Numbered from the stretch's first letter, positions 25,688 through 34,222 are shown. The stretch is DNA of 64,000 nt from JAGOBP01 sp964550855 (GCA_964550855.1 CAZKBQ010000003.1:1-64000); one strand, 5' to 3'. Made by a program: numbers and translations. The notes: generated from the letters alone by a model not told the origin.

Positions 25688-26857
25688 ATGGCCGATGGTC
25701 CAAATCTCGACCTCACTGAAGAACACCGACTGATTCGTGATACGGCGCGCGACTTCGCGCAGAACGAGATTGCGCCGATCGCCGCGCACTTTGACGAAAC
25801 GGGCGAGTTTCCGCGTGAGACGATCAGAAAGATGGGCGCGCTGGGCCTGATGGGCATCGAAGTGCCCGAAGAGTACGGCGGCGCGGGCCTGGATACGCTG
25901 GCCTACGTATTGGCCATGACGGAGATCGCCAAAGCCGATGTGAGCCACAGCACCATCATGTCGGTGAACAACTCGCTCTACTGCCACGGCATTCTGAAGT
26001 TTGGCACGGAGGCACAGAAGCAGAAGTATGTGACGCCGGTGGCGACAGGCCGGGCGATCGGGGCGTATTCGCTGACGGAACCGATGAGCGGCTCGGACGC
26101 AGGCACGATGAAGAGCCGCGCCGTGCGCGACGGCGATCACTACGTCATCAACGGCCGCAAGAGCTGGGTCACCTCCGGGCCGGTGGCCGATTACGTGGTG
26201 CTGTTCACCATGACGCAGCCGGAGCTGAAGCACAAAGGCATTACAGCTTTCATCATCGAGACGGATCGGGCCGGTTACGTCCGCGGCAAGACCGAGCCGA
26301 AACTAGGCATTCGGGCCTCGGCGACGTGCGAGATCGTGTACGACAATTATCGAGTGCCGGTTGAGAACCGCCTGGGCGAAGAAGGCGAAGGCTTCAAGAT
26401 CGCCATGACGGTGCTGGACGCCGGCCGCATCGGCATTGCGTCGCAGGCGCTGGGCGTGGCCGAGGCGGCGTTTGAAGCCGCGGTGAAGTACGCCAATGAG
26501 CGCGAAGCGTTCGGGCAGACCATCGGGCAATTTCAGGGCATTCAGTGGATGCTGGCCGACATGAAGACGCGCATCGAGGCGGCACGCCTGTTGATCTGGA
26601 ACGCGGCGCTGGCCAAGGAGCGCGCCAAGCAGAGCGGCGGCCGTTACAGCCTGGAGGCGAGCATGGCCAAGTTGTACGCCAGCGAAACGGCCATGTGGGT
26701 GACAGAAAAAGCCATTCAGATCCACGGCGGCCTGGGCTACAGCAAGGAACTGCCGCTGGAGCGCTACTTCCGCGACGCGAAGATCACCGAGATTTACGAA
26801 GGCACCAGCGAGATCCAGCGGCTGGTCATCGCACGCAGCGTGCTGGGCTTGAAGTAG
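25688..26857 (+). CDS. Acyl-CoA dehydrogenase (short-chain/butyryl type)
   Basis: 389 residues, full length for a mitochondrial-type acyl-CoA dehydrogenase. The FAD/substrate signatures are AYSLTEPMSGSDAG near residue 125 and WVTSGPVADYVV. The C-terminal signature includes QIHGGLGYSKELPLERYFRD and IYEGTSEIQR; Glu371 in the latter is the catalytic base of the butyryl/short-chain group. It oxidises acyl-CoA to trans-2-enoyl-CoA, passing electrons to electron-transfer flavoprotein. It heads a region that carries propionyl-CoA through to succinyl-CoA, suggesting use of fatty acids or branched amino acids. Substrate length is inferred from the family only. Confidence 0.92.
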   Translation: MADGPNLDLTEEHRLIRDTARDFAQNEIAPIAAHFDETGEFPRETIRKMGALGLMGIEVPEEYGGAGLDTLAYVLAMTEIAKADVSHSTIMSVNNSLYCHGILKFGTEAQKQKYVTPVATGRAIGAYSLTEPMSGSDAGTMKSRAVRDGDHYVINGRKSWVTSGPVADYVVLFTMTQPELKHKGITAFIIETDRAGYVRGKTEPKLGIRASATCEIVYDNYRVPVENRLGEEGEGFKIAMTVLDAGRIGIASQALGVAEAAFEAAVKYANEREAFGQTIGQFQGIQWMLADMKTRIEAARLLIWNAALAKERAKQSGGRYSLEASMAKLYASETAMWVTEKAIQIHGGLGYSKELPLERYFRDAKITEIYEGTSEIQRLVIARSVLGLK

Positions 26858-26874
26858 GCAGCCGGCTAAACACG

Positions 26875-27285
26875 ATGCAGACCCGACGACCGCTTGGCGT
26901 AACTTTGTTGGCGGGGGCAGTGTTCTTACTCGCGGTGTGGAACGCGTGGCAGGCTTACACCGCCGGACAGCAGCTAAGCTTGATGCGCGATCTGGGGCTG
27001 GACACGGTGGCCAGGCTGCGATTTGTCTCCGGCCTCACGTGGGCGGCCGGCTTTGCGCTGGCCGCGTTGGGCCTGTGGCGACTGCGGCGCTGGGGCCGGG
27101 TATGGACGCTGATCGCCGTGCCATTGTTCTGGCTCACAGTCTGGATTGATCGGCTGGCGCTGCAGCGTGCCGCGTACGTGTCGCTGACCCAGCCGGCGGC
27201 CATCGTCGTAACGCTCGGCGTGATTGCGGCGGTGTGGGGGACGTTGTTTCTGCCGCGGATCCGGCGCGCGTTTCAGACTGCGTAA
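26875..27285 (+). CDS. Small membrane protein of unknown function
   Basis: 136 residues from ATG 26875, 17 bp after the acyl-CoA dehydrogenase stop; upstream in the same frame lies only a shadow of that gene. Four hydrophobic segments are visible, with the positive charges (RRPLGV, LRRWGR, PRIRR) placed as expected for inside loops. I do not recognise the family. It may be co-transcribed with the dehydrogenase. Confidence 0.6.
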   Translation: MQTRRPLGVTLLAGAVFLLAVWNAWQAYTAGQQLSLMRDLGLDTVARLRFVSGLTWAAGFALAALGLWRLRRWGRVWTLIAVPLFWLTVWIDRLALQRAAYVSLTQPAAIVVTLGVIAAVWGTLFLPRIRRAFQTA

Positions 27286-27335
27286 CATGTGAAGCGTCAC
27301 ACGCGGGGCGTAAGGCGCTCCGGCTGTTGCGCACG

Positions 27336-27370
27336 ACTCGTTACGTATTACTCGTTACTCATTACTCGTC
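27336..27370. repeat. Heptad tandem repeat array 2
   Basis: Five 7-bp units (ACTCGTT, ACGTATT, ACTCGTT, ACTCATT, ACTCGTC), ending 19 bp before the start of the carboxylase beta gene. The orientation is opposite to array 1. Confidence 0.78.
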
Positions 27371-27389
27371 ATCCATCAAGGGAGTCTCT

Positions 27390-28943
27390 ATGACCAACGT
27401 CGATCCCAAAATTCAACGCCTGCACGAACTGCGCGAACAGGCCCGACAGGGCGGCGGCGCCGATCGGATTGAGAAGCAGCACAAGCAGGGCAAGCTGACC
27501 GCGCGCGAGCGCATCGATCTGCTGCTCGACAGCGGCTCCTTCCGCGAACTGGACATGTTTGTCACGCATCGCGCCGGGGACTTCGGCATGGCCGACAAGA
27601 AATATCTGGGCGACAGCGTCGTCACCGGCTGGGGCACCATCGACGGGCGGCTGGTCTATGTTTTTTCGCAGGATTTCACGGTGTTTGGCGGCAGCCTCAG
27701 CCAGGTGCACGCCGAGAAAATCTGCAAGGTCATGGACATGGCGCTGAAGAACGGCGCGCCCGTCATCGGCCTCAACGATTCCGGCGGGGCGCGCATTCAA
27801 GAAGGTGTGGTGTCGCTGGGTGGCTATGCCGACATCTTTTTGCGCAACACCCTGGCCTCCGGCGTGGTGCCGCAGCTCAGCGCCATCATGGGGCCGTGCG
27901 CGGGCGGCGCGGTCTATTCGCCGGCGCTGACCGACTTCATCTTCATGGTCCGCAATACTTCGTATATGTTCATCACCGGCCCGGACGTGGTGAAATCGGT
28001 GACGCACGAGGACGTGACGTTTGAGGAACTGGGCGGGGCGAATGTGCACAACACGCGCAGCGGCGTGGCGCATTTTGCGGCGGATTCTGAAGCCGATTGC
28101 CTGTTCCTGATCCGGCGGCTGCTGACGTACCTGCCGCAGAACAACATGGAAGATCCGCCCTTCGTGCGCACCGGCGACGATCCGCTGCGGATGGAAGACG
28201 CGCTCAATGCCATTGTGCCCGATAATCCCAACAAGCCCTATGACATGAAGGAAATCATCCAGCTGGTCATGGATGAAGGCACGTTCTTTGAAGTGCAGGA
28301 GGGCTTTGCCCAGAACATCATCGTGGGTTTTGCACGGCTGGGCGGGCACAGTGTGGGCCTGGTGGCGCAGCAACCGCAGGTGCTGGCCGGGGTGCTGGAT
28401 ATTGACGCCAGCGAGAAAGCGGCGCGTTTCATCCGCTTCTGTGATTCGTTCAACATTCCCCTCATCACCTTCGAGGACGTGCCGGGCTTTTTGCCGGGCG
28501 TGGCGCAGGAGCACGGCGGCATCATCAAGTCCGGAGCCAAGCTGCTGTACGCCTACTGTGAGGCGACCGTGCCCAAGATCACCGTCATTACGCGCAAGGC
28601 GTATGGCGGCGCCTACGATGTGATGAACAGCAAGCACATTCGCGGCGATCTGAACCTGGCCTGGCCCAGCGCCGAGATCGCGGTGATGGGGCCGGAGGGC
28701 GCGGTCAACATCATCTTTCGCAAGGAGATCGCCGAAGCCGAAGACCCGGTGGCCAAGAAAGCCGAGCTGGTGGCGATGTACCGCGAAAAGTTTGCCAATC
28801 CCTACGTCGCTGCGGAGTGGGGCTACATCGACGATGTGATCGAGCCGAAGGAAACACGCCCGCGCCTGATCAACGCGCTGGAAATGCTGCAAAACAAGCG
28901 CGACGTGAATCCGCCCAAGAAGCACGGGAATATTCCGCTGTAA
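27390..28943 (+). CDS. pccB: Propionyl-CoA carboxylase, carboxyltransferase (beta) subunit
   Basis: 517 residues from ATG 27390, preceded by AAGGGAGT. The two crotonase-like halves of the carboxyltransferase are complete: GKLTARERIDLLLDSGSF, DFTVFGGSLSQVHAEKI, LNDSGGARIQEGV (acyl-CoA pocket), MGPCAGGAVYSPALTDF, then the biotin-side motifs EDVPGFLPGVAQEHGGII and TRKAYGGAYDVM, and WPSAEIAVMGPEGAVNI. It transfers carboxyl from carboxybiotin to propionyl-CoA to give methylmalonyl-CoA. The next two genes encode the biotin carboxylase and biotin carrier, so this is a three-polypeptide enzyme. Acetyl-CoA activity is possible in this family. Confidence 0.94.
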   Translation: MTNVDPKIQRLHELREQARQGGGADRIEKQHKQGKLTARERIDLLLDSGSFRELDMFVTHRAGDFGMADKKYLGDSVVTGWGTIDGRLVYVFSQDFTVFGGSLSQVHAEKICKVMDMALKNGAPVIGLNDSGGARIQEGVVSLGGYADIFLRNTLASGVVPQLSAIMGPCAGGAVYSPALTDFIFMVRNTSYMFITGPDVVKSVTHEDVTFEELGGANVHNTRSGVAHFAADSEADCLFLIRRLLTYLPQNNMEDPPFVRTGDDPLRMEDALNAIVPDNPNKPYDMKEIIQLVMDEGTFFEVQEGFAQNIIVGFARLGGHSVGLVAQQPQVLAGVLDIDASEKAARFIRFCDSFNIPLITFEDVPGFLPGVAQEHGGIIKSGAKLLYAYCEATVPKITVITRKAYGGAYDVMNSKHIRGDLNLAWPSAEIAVMGPEGAVNIIFRKEIAEAEDPVAKKAELVAMYREKFANPYVAAEWGYIDDVIEPKETRPRLINALEMLQNKRDVNPPKKHGNIPL

Positions 28944-29040
28944 AACCCGACCGCCAGGGCGCGCAGCCCGCCGGGAATTTTCTGAAATCCCTGGCGCGCT
29001 GTGCGGTTGGTCCGGTTATCCAGTCAAGGGACAGCCTGCC

Positions 29041-30543
29041 ATGTTCAAAAAGGTTCTCATCGCCAATCGCGGCGAGATCGCCATCCGCATCCAGCGCGCC
29101 TGCCACGAACTGGGCATCGCCACCGTGGCGGTCTATTCCGAAGTTGATCGCAACGCGCTGCACGTGCGCTATGCCGACGAAGCCTACTGCATCGGCGCGG
29201 CGCCGTCGCGCGAATCGTACCTGCGCGCCGATCGGATTCTGGACGTGGCGCGCCAGTCGGGCGCGGACGCCATCCACCCCGGCTATGGCTTTCTGGCCGA
29301 GCGCGAAGACTTTGCCCAGGCTTGCGCCGATGCGGGCGTGGCCTTCATCGGCCCCAAGCCGTCGGCTATCGCCGCCATGGGCGACAAGGCGGTGGCGCGG
29401 GCCACGGTGCAAAAAGCGGGTGTGCCGGTGGTGCCCGGCACCGAGGGCGAAGGGGGTCTGCGCGACGACGAGATCATCGCCATCGCGCCGACGATCGGTT
29501 TTCCACTGCTCATCAAAGCCACGGCCGGCGGCGGCGGCAAGGGCATGCGGCGCGTGGAGGATATGGAATCATTGCCCGGCGCGCTGGCCTCGGCTCGCCG
29601 CGAAGCCGAATCCGCCTTTGGCGACGGCTCGGTCTATCTGGAGAAACTCGTGCAGGGCGCGCGCCACATCGAGATCCAGCTGCTGGCCGATCTGCACGGC
29701 GGCGTCATCCACCTGGGCGAACGCGAATGTTCCATTCAGCGCCGGCATCAGAAGATTATCGAAGAGTCGCCGTCGCCCGTCGTCGACGAGGAACTGCGGG
29801 CGCGGATGGGCGCGGTCGCCGTGAAGGCGGCGCAGGCCGTGGGCTATCACAACGCCGGCACGATCGAATTTCTGCTCGACAAGGACAAGAACTTTTATTT
29901 TCTGGAGATGAACACGCGGCTGCAAGTGGAGCATCCGATCACCGAAGTGGTGACCGGCGTGGACATCGTGAAAGAGCAGATCCGCATCGCGCGCGGCCGA
30001 CCGCTGCGCTGGACGCAGGCGGAGATCGTTCAGCGCGGCTGGGCGATCGAGTGCCGGATCACCGCCGAGGATCCGTTCAATAACTTCATGCCGTCCACCG
30101 GCGTCATCACCCGACTCGATCGACCCACCGGCCCCGGCGTCCGCATCGACAGCGCGATGTATGAGGGCTTTGAGATTACGCCGTATTACGATTCATTGAT
30201 CGGCAAGCTGGTGTGCTGGGGCGAGACGCGCGGCGAGGCCATCCTGCGCATGCGGCGCGCGCTGTCCGAGTATCGCATCGTCGGCGTCAAGACCAACATC
30301 CCCTTCCATCAAGCCATGATGAACAGCCATCGCTTCATGGCGGCCTCGTTTGATACGACGTTTGTGGAAGAGCGCTTTTCGATGACCGAGGAAGCCGCGC
30401 CCGAAGACGAGCGAGTGGCGGCGGTCATTGCCACGCTGGTGGCGCACCAGCGCGGGCAGCAGGCCATGCAGGTGGTGCGCCGCAACGCGCGCGACACCAG
30501 CAACTGGAAGTGGCTGGCGCGCTGGGAGCGGCTGCAGCGTTGA
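29041..30543 (+). CDS. accC: Biotin carboxylase subunit of acyl-CoA carboxylase
   Basis: 500 residues. The N-terminal KVLIANRGEIAIRIQRAC is followed by HPGYGFLAE, the ATP-grasp domain with the glycine loop KATAGGGGKGMRRV near residue 160, VERECSIQRRHQK-type text and the metal/active-site stretch EMNTRLQVEHPITE near residue 290. It uses ATP and bicarbonate to carboxylate biotin. The 500 residues lack any fused biotin carrier; that is supplied by the next gene, 44 bp downstream. The context makes it the alpha part of propionyl-CoA carboxylase, though the same chain may also serve acetyl-CoA carboxylase. Confidence 0.93.
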   Translation: MFKKVLIANRGEIAIRIQRACHELGIATVAVYSEVDRNALHVRYADEAYCIGAAPSRESYLRADRILDVARQSGADAIHPGYGFLAEREDFAQACADAGVAFIGPKPSAIAAMGDKAVARATVQKAGVPVVPGTEGEGGLRDDEIIAIAPTIGFPLLIKATAGGGGKGMRRVEDMESLPGALASARREAESAFGDGSVYLEKLVQGARHIEIQLLADLHGGVIHLGERECSIQRRHQKIIEESPSPVVDEELRARMGAVAVKAAQAVGYHNAGTIEFLLDKDKNFYFLEMNTRLQVEHPITEVVTGVDIVKEQIRIARGRPLRWTQAEIVQRGWAIECRITAEDPFNNFMPSTGVITRLDRPTGPGVRIDSAMYEGFEITPYYDSLIGKLVCWGETRGEAILRMRRALSEYRIVGVKTNIPFHQAMMNSHRFMAASFDTTFVEERFSMTEEAAPEDERVAAVIATLVAHQRGQQAMQVVRRNARDTSNWKWLARWERLQR

Positions 30544-30587
30544 CGCCCGCCGGACGGTTTATCTCAAATCAATCAGGAAGCGCACTT

Positions 30588-31082
30588 ATGAAATACGCAG
30601 CGACCATCGGCGAACGCACATTGGTGATCGAAGTCAACCGCGACGGCGAGGTCGTCATCGACGGTGAGTCGTACCCGATCGATCTGCGCGCCATCGACGA
30701 CGAGACGTTTTCGTTGATTATGGAGCACGCGTCACACGAGGCGCTGGTAGAACTGACGGGCGACGAGGTGCACGTGATGCTGAACGGCCGGCTGTACCAG
30801 GTGCAAGTGCTGGACGAGCGTGCCCGGCGGCTAGCGCCGGCTGGCGGCGGCGCCGCCTCGCATGCCGGCGAGGTCGTCATCAAATCGCCGATGCCGGGCC
30901 TGATCGTGGCGGTGCCGGTGGCCGAGGGCGAGGCCGTGAAGAAAGGCCAGACCGTCGTCGTGCTGGAATCAATGAAGATGGAGAACGAACTCAAAGCCCC
31001 GCGCGACGGCACGATCGCTTCGATCAAGATCGCGCCGCGCCAGAGCGTGGAGCAGCACCAGCCGCTGGTGATTATTGTGTAG
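30588..31082 (+). CDS. Biotin carboxyl carrier protein
   Basis: 164 residues from ATG 30588. The C-terminal ~75 residues are a biotinyl domain with SPMPGLIVAVPVAEGEAVKKG and the biotin acceptor motif VLESMKMENEL (Lys in MKM). The N-terminal ~85 residues form a small beta domain of the type fused in propionyl-CoA carboxylase alpha chains (the BT-like region), here on a separate polypeptide, joined by an Ala/Gly-rich linker. It shuttles carboxybiotin between the biotin carboxylase and the carboxyltransferase encoded upstream. Confidence 0.92.
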   Translation: MKYAATIGERTLVIEVNRDGEVVIDGESYPIDLRAIDDETFSLIMEHASHEALVELTGDEVHVMLNGRLYQVQVLDERARRLAPAGGGAASHAGEVVIKSPMPGLIVAVPVAEGEAVKKGQTVVVLESMKMENELKAPRDGTIASIKIAPRQSVEQHQPLVIIV

Positions 31083-31204
31083 GGCGAGATTGTCCCGCCC
31101 CTGCTTATGATGTCAATCACTTTGTTTCGCGCCGATTATCACTTGTTGATCTTTCGCCCCGACGGGAAAATGAGACCACTCTCGCAATTCATGAAGGTCA
31201 ATCG

Positions 31205-32830
31205 ATGAGCCAATCAGACATCAAAAGTCCAAAATCGGAAATTCAACGAAAACCCCGCTTTGTCACCTCGTCTGATATTGAACTGAAACCCTACTACACT
31301 CCCGCCGATGTCGCCGTCGAGTACGATCGGGATTTGGGCCGGCCCGGCGAATATCCGTACACGCGTGGCGTGCAGCCCACGATGTATCGCGGCCGCTTCT
31401 GGACGATGCGCCAGTATGCGGGCTACGCCAGCGCGGCGGAATCGAATCGGCGGTATCGCTTCCTGCTCGATCAGGGACAGACAGGTCTATCGGTCGCCTT
31501 CGATCTGCCCACGCAGATCGGATACGACGCCGACGATCCGATGGCCGAGGGCGAGGTGGGCAAGGTCGGCGTCAGCATCTCGTCGATTCACGACATGGCG
31601 ACCTTGTTCGATCAGATTCCGCTGGGTAAGGTCAGCACCAGCATGACGATCAATGCGCCGGCGTCGGTGCTGCTGGCGATGTACATCGCGGTGGGCAAGC
31701 GCCAGGGCGTGGAACCGAAGGAGCTGCGCGGCACGATCCAGAACGACATCTTGAAAGAGTATATCGCGCGCGGCACGTACATCTATCCGCCCGGCCCGGC
31801 CATGCGGCTGATCACCGACATCTTCAAGTATTGCGCGCGCGAAGTGCCGCACTGGAACACCATCAGCATCAGCGGCTATCACATCCGCGAAGCGGGCTCG
31901 ACCGCGGTGCAGGAAGTGGCCTTTACGCTGGCGAACGCCATCGCGTACGTGCAAGCCGCGATCGAGGCCGGCCTCAACGTCGACGACTTCGCTGGTCAGC
32001 TTTCGTTCTTCTTCAACGCGCACAACAACTTTTTGGAAGAAGTCGCCAAGTTCCGCGCGGCGCGGCGCTTGTGGGCGAGGATCATGCGCGAGCGCTTCGG
32101 GGCGCAGAAGCCCAACTCGCTCAAGCTGCGCTTTCACACACAGACGGGCGGCTCGACGCTGACGGCTCAGCAGCCGGAGAACAATGTGGTGCGCGTCACA
32201 CTGCAGGCGCTGGCCGCCGTGCTGGGCGGCACGCAGAGTCTGCACACCAACTCGCGCGACGAGGCGCTGTGGCTGCCCACCGAAGAGAGCGTGCAGATCG
32301 CGCTGCGCACCCAGCAGATCATCGCGCATGAATCGGGCGTGGCCGATACGATCGATCCGCTGGCCGGCTCATACGTGATTGAAGAACTGACCAATCAGAT
32401 CGAACAGCACGCGCTAGCGTACATCACCCGCATCGATCAGCTGGGCGGCGCCCTGAAGGCGATTGAGGCCGGTTACATTCAAGGCGAGATCAGCGACGCG
32501 GCTTATGCCTACCAGCGCGCCGTCGAGCGCGGCGAGCAGATCGTGGTGGGCGTCAACCAGTTCCAGACGCAGGCGCAGCCGCAGCTTGAGCGCCTCAAGA
32601 TCGATACGTCGATTGAGCTTGAGCAGAAGCGGCGCCTGGCTGAACTACGCGCCCGGCGTGACAACGCCCGGGTCGGCGAACTGCGCGCGCAGTTGGAAAA
32701 CGCGGCGCGCAGCACTGACAACCTGATGCCATACATTCTGGCCTGCGTCGAGAACGACGTGACGCTGGGCGAAGTGTGCAACACCCTGCGCGGCGTGTTT
32801 GGCGAGTATCACGCGTCGGCGGGAATCTAA
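31205..32830 (+). CDS. mcmA1: Methylmalonyl-CoA mutase, large (catalytic) subunit
   Basis: 541 residues. The substrate-binding TIM barrel is complete: YTRGVQPTMYRGRFWTMRQ, then AFDLPTQIGYDADDP, STSMTINAPASVLLAM, GTIQNDILKEYIARGTYIYP and SISGYHIREAGSTAVQE. The cobalamin-binding domain (DxHxxG) of single-chain mutases is absent; this is the large subunit of a split enzyme, as in archaea and many Chloroflexota, that needs a separate B12-binding small chain. No such chain, nor the MeaB GTPase, is in this window. It isomerises (R)-methylmalonyl-CoA to succinyl-CoA. A heptad array separates it from the epimerase gene. Confidence 0.95.
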   Translation: MSQSDIKSPKSEIQRKPRFVTSSDIELKPYYTPADVAVEYDRDLGRPGEYPYTRGVQPTMYRGRFWTMRQYAGYASAAESNRRYRFLLDQGQTGLSVAFDLPTQIGYDADDPMAEGEVGKVGVSISSIHDMATLFDQIPLGKVSTSMTINAPASVLLAMYIAVGKRQGVEPKELRGTIQNDILKEYIARGTYIYPPGPAMRLITDIFKYCAREVPHWNTISISGYHIREAGSTAVQEVAFTLANAIAYVQAAIEAGLNVDDFAGQLSFFFNAHNNFLEEVAKFRAARRLWARIMRERFGAQKPNSLKLRFHTQTGGSTLTAQQPENNVVRVTLQALAAVLGGTQSLHTNSRDEALWLPTEESVQIALRTQQIIAHESGVADTIDPLAGSYVIEELTNQIEQHALAYITRIDQLGGALKAIEAGYIQGEISDAAYAYQRAVERGEQIVVGVNQFQTQAQPQLERLKIDTSIELEQKRRLAELRARRDNARVGELRAQLENAARSTDNLMPYILACVENDVTLGEVCNTLRGVFGEYHASAGI

Positions 32831-32903
32831 AACGTGAAACGTGAAGCGTAAAACGTGAAGCGTAAAACGTAACGGGTTGTTACGCATTACGTTTTACGCA
32901 TTA
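32831..32903. repeat. Heptad tandem repeat array 3, with internal inversion
   Basis: Six 7-bp units of AACGTGA/AGCGTAA/AACGTAA type (32831-32872) are followed, after CGGGTTG, by units reading in the other direction (TTACGCA, TTACGTT, TTACGCA). The two halves can pair in part, giving a hairpin between the mutase and epimerase genes. Confidence 0.8.
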
Positions 32904-32916
32904 TCAGGAGTGGTTC

Positions 32917-33321
32917 ATGGCCGTTAAACGAATCGATCACATTGCCGTCGTCGTAGATGACATTGACGCTGCGCTCTCTTTCTGGCGCGATGCGCTGGGC
33001 ATGGAGATGACGCATCTGGAAGAAGTCAAAGAGCAGGAGTCTATCGTGGCGTTTCTGCCCGCCGGCGGCAGCGAAGTGGAACTCGTCAAGCCGACGACGG
33101 ACACCAGCGGCGTGGCGAAGTATCTGGCCAAACGCGGCCCCGGCATGCACCACCTCTGCGTGGAAGTGGACGACATCCACGCGACGCTGGCGCGCCTGAA
33201 AGACAAGGGCATCAAGCTCATCAACGAAACGCCGACCCTCGGCGCGGGCGGCAAGCAAATCGCCTTCGTGCATCCCGGCAGTACGAGCGGGGTGTTGGTG
33301 GAACTGTACCAGAGCGCCTGA
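32917..33321 (+). CDS. mce: Methylmalonyl-CoA epimerase
   Basis: 134 residues of the glyoxalase/VOC fold in two betaalphabeta-beta-beta modules. The metal ligands appear in order: IDHIAVVV (His), GSEVELV (Glu), MHHLCVEV (His) and GVLVELYQ (Glu). It epimerises (S)- to (R)-methylmalonyl-CoA, linking the carboxylase to the mutase. ATG 32917 is preceded by ATCAGGAG. The cluster order carboxylase-mutase-epimerase makes the assignment secure. Confidence 0.95.
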   Translation: MAVKRIDHIAVVVDDIDAALSFWRDALGMEMTHLEEVKEQESIVAFLPAGGSEVELVKPTTDTSGVAKYLAKRGPGMHHLCVEVDDIHATLARLKDKGIKLINETPTLGAGGKQIAFVHPGSTSGVLVELYQSA

Positions 33322-33343
33322 TCCAAACCTCGATCGCGCCGCC

Positions 33344-33382
33344 AAGCCCATCGGCCCGGCAACCAGTCGATGGGCTTGTTTT
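33344..33382 (+). terminator. Terminator after the epimerase gene
   Basis: 10-bp perfect stem AAGCCCATCG/CGATGGGCTT with a 14-base loop, followed by GTTTTG. Confidence 0.75.
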
Positions 33383-33387
33383 GCCTA

Positions 33388-33416
33388 TTGACACCGAACA
33401 ATTGTTCTTGTATAAT
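33388..33416 (+). promoter_or_regulatory. lexA promoter with embedded SOS box
   Basis: Consensus TTGACA (33388-33393), 17 bp, consensus TATAAT (33411-33416). The spacer contains the perfect palindrome GAACAATTGTTC (33396-33407), matching the GAAC-N4-GTTC SOS box known from Gram-positive and related LexA proteins. LexA bound here would block RNA polymerase, giving autoregulation. Confidence 0.9.
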
Positions 33417-33423
33417 CCCGTCA

Positions 33424-33454
33424 GGGTTTGGGATAAATTGGGATATCACTTGGG
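33424..33454. promoter_or_regulatory. Phased TTTGGGATA box array I (lexA leader)
   Basis: Three TTGGGA-type boxes with GGG at 33430, 33440 and 33452 (10 and 12 bp apart), plus another GGG at 33424, lie just downstream of the promoter. The sense strand therefore also carries four G3 tracts. The function is unknown. Confidence 0.5.
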
Positions 33455-33486
33455 AAAACGCCTGGCCCAACTGCCCTCCGCCCAGG

Positions 33487-33513
33487 TTTGGGATAAACTT
33501 GGGATAATTTGGG
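33487..33513. promoter_or_regulatory. Phased TTTGGGATA box array II (lexA leader)
   Basis: A second triplet with GGG at 33490, 33501 and 33511 (11 and 10 bp apart), starting 48 bp before ATG 33535. It repeats array I almost word for word (TTTGGGATAAA, TTGGGATA, TTGGGAAAA). Confidence 0.5.
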
Positions 33514-33534
33514 AAAAAAGTGGGGATTTCAGCC

Positions 33535-34197
33535 ATGCCAAGCTCATCAATCACCGAACTATCCGACCGGCAACGGGCTATTGTCGATTTCATTCGTGAT
33601 TTCTCGGCAAAACGCAAGTATCCGCCCACCATCCGGGAAATTGGTCAGGCCGTGGGCATCAGTTCAACCTCGGTCGTCAACTACAACCTGGAAGCGCTGG
33701 AACGGCGAGGTTATGTGGAGCGTGACCGCGAAAAATCGCGCGGCATCAAACTGGTGGGCGACGCCGTCACACTTGACAACACCACCGCCACCGTGCGCGT
33801 GCAAGTGCTCGGCCGCATCGCCGCCGGTGAGCCAATTCCAGTGCCCGACACCAACTTCCACATCCTGGGTGAAGAGGCCATCGAGTTGACGCGCGAACTG
33901 TTGCCGGTGGACCTGAGTGACATCTACGCGTTGCAAGTTCGCGGCAACTCCATGGTGGATGCCATGATCGGCGATGGCGACATCGTGGTGATGCAGCATC
34001 GGCGCGAAGCCGCCAACGGCGAGCTGGTGGCGGTGTGGCTCAAAGACCGCGAAGAGACCACGCTCAAGCGCTTCTACCTGGAACGCGGCCGTGTCCGCCT
34101 CCAACCGGCCAACCCCACCATGTCGCCGATTTTTGCCCAACCCGACAACGTGGAGATTCAAGGCAAAGTCGTCCTCGTCATTCGCCGCACCGATTAG
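33535..34197 (+). CDS. lexA: LexA repressor (SOS regulator)
   Basis: 220 residues from ATG 33535 (an in-frame GTG at 33520 lies in the ribosome-binding area). A winged-helix DNA-binding domain (LSDRQRAIVDFIRDF, YPPTIREIGQAVGISSTSVV) is joined to an S24 peptidase domain. The cleavage site is Ala97-Gly98 in RIAAGEP; the catalytic pair is Ser139 (RGNSMVD) and Lys178 (TTLKRF). It represses DNA-damage genes until RecA filaments stimulate self-cleavage. The perfect SOS box in its own promoter supports autoregulation. It is followed by a terminator, then a second lexA-like gene. Confidence 0.95.
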   Translation: MPSSSITELSDRQRAIVDFIRDFSAKRKYPPTIREIGQAVGISSTSVVNYNLEALERRGYVERDREKSRGIKLVGDAVTLDNTTATVRVQVLGRIAAGEPIPVPDTNFHILGEEAIELTRELLPVDLSDIYALQVRGNSMVDAMIGDGDIVVMQHRREAANGELVAVWLKDREETTLKRFYLERGRVRLQPANPTMSPIFAQPDNVEIQGKVVLVIRRTD

Positions 34198-34222
34198 CGC
34201 CAGTTCGGATCTCGAAACGATT

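Noticed and set aside
27369..28925. Minus-strand open frame of about 518 codons
   Set aside because: Antisense to the carboxyltransferase gene; no family features.
31083..31204. Terminator after the biotin carrier gene
   Set aside because: A GGGCG...CGCCC pairing exists but is short and lacks a T run; the mutase may be read from the same transcript.
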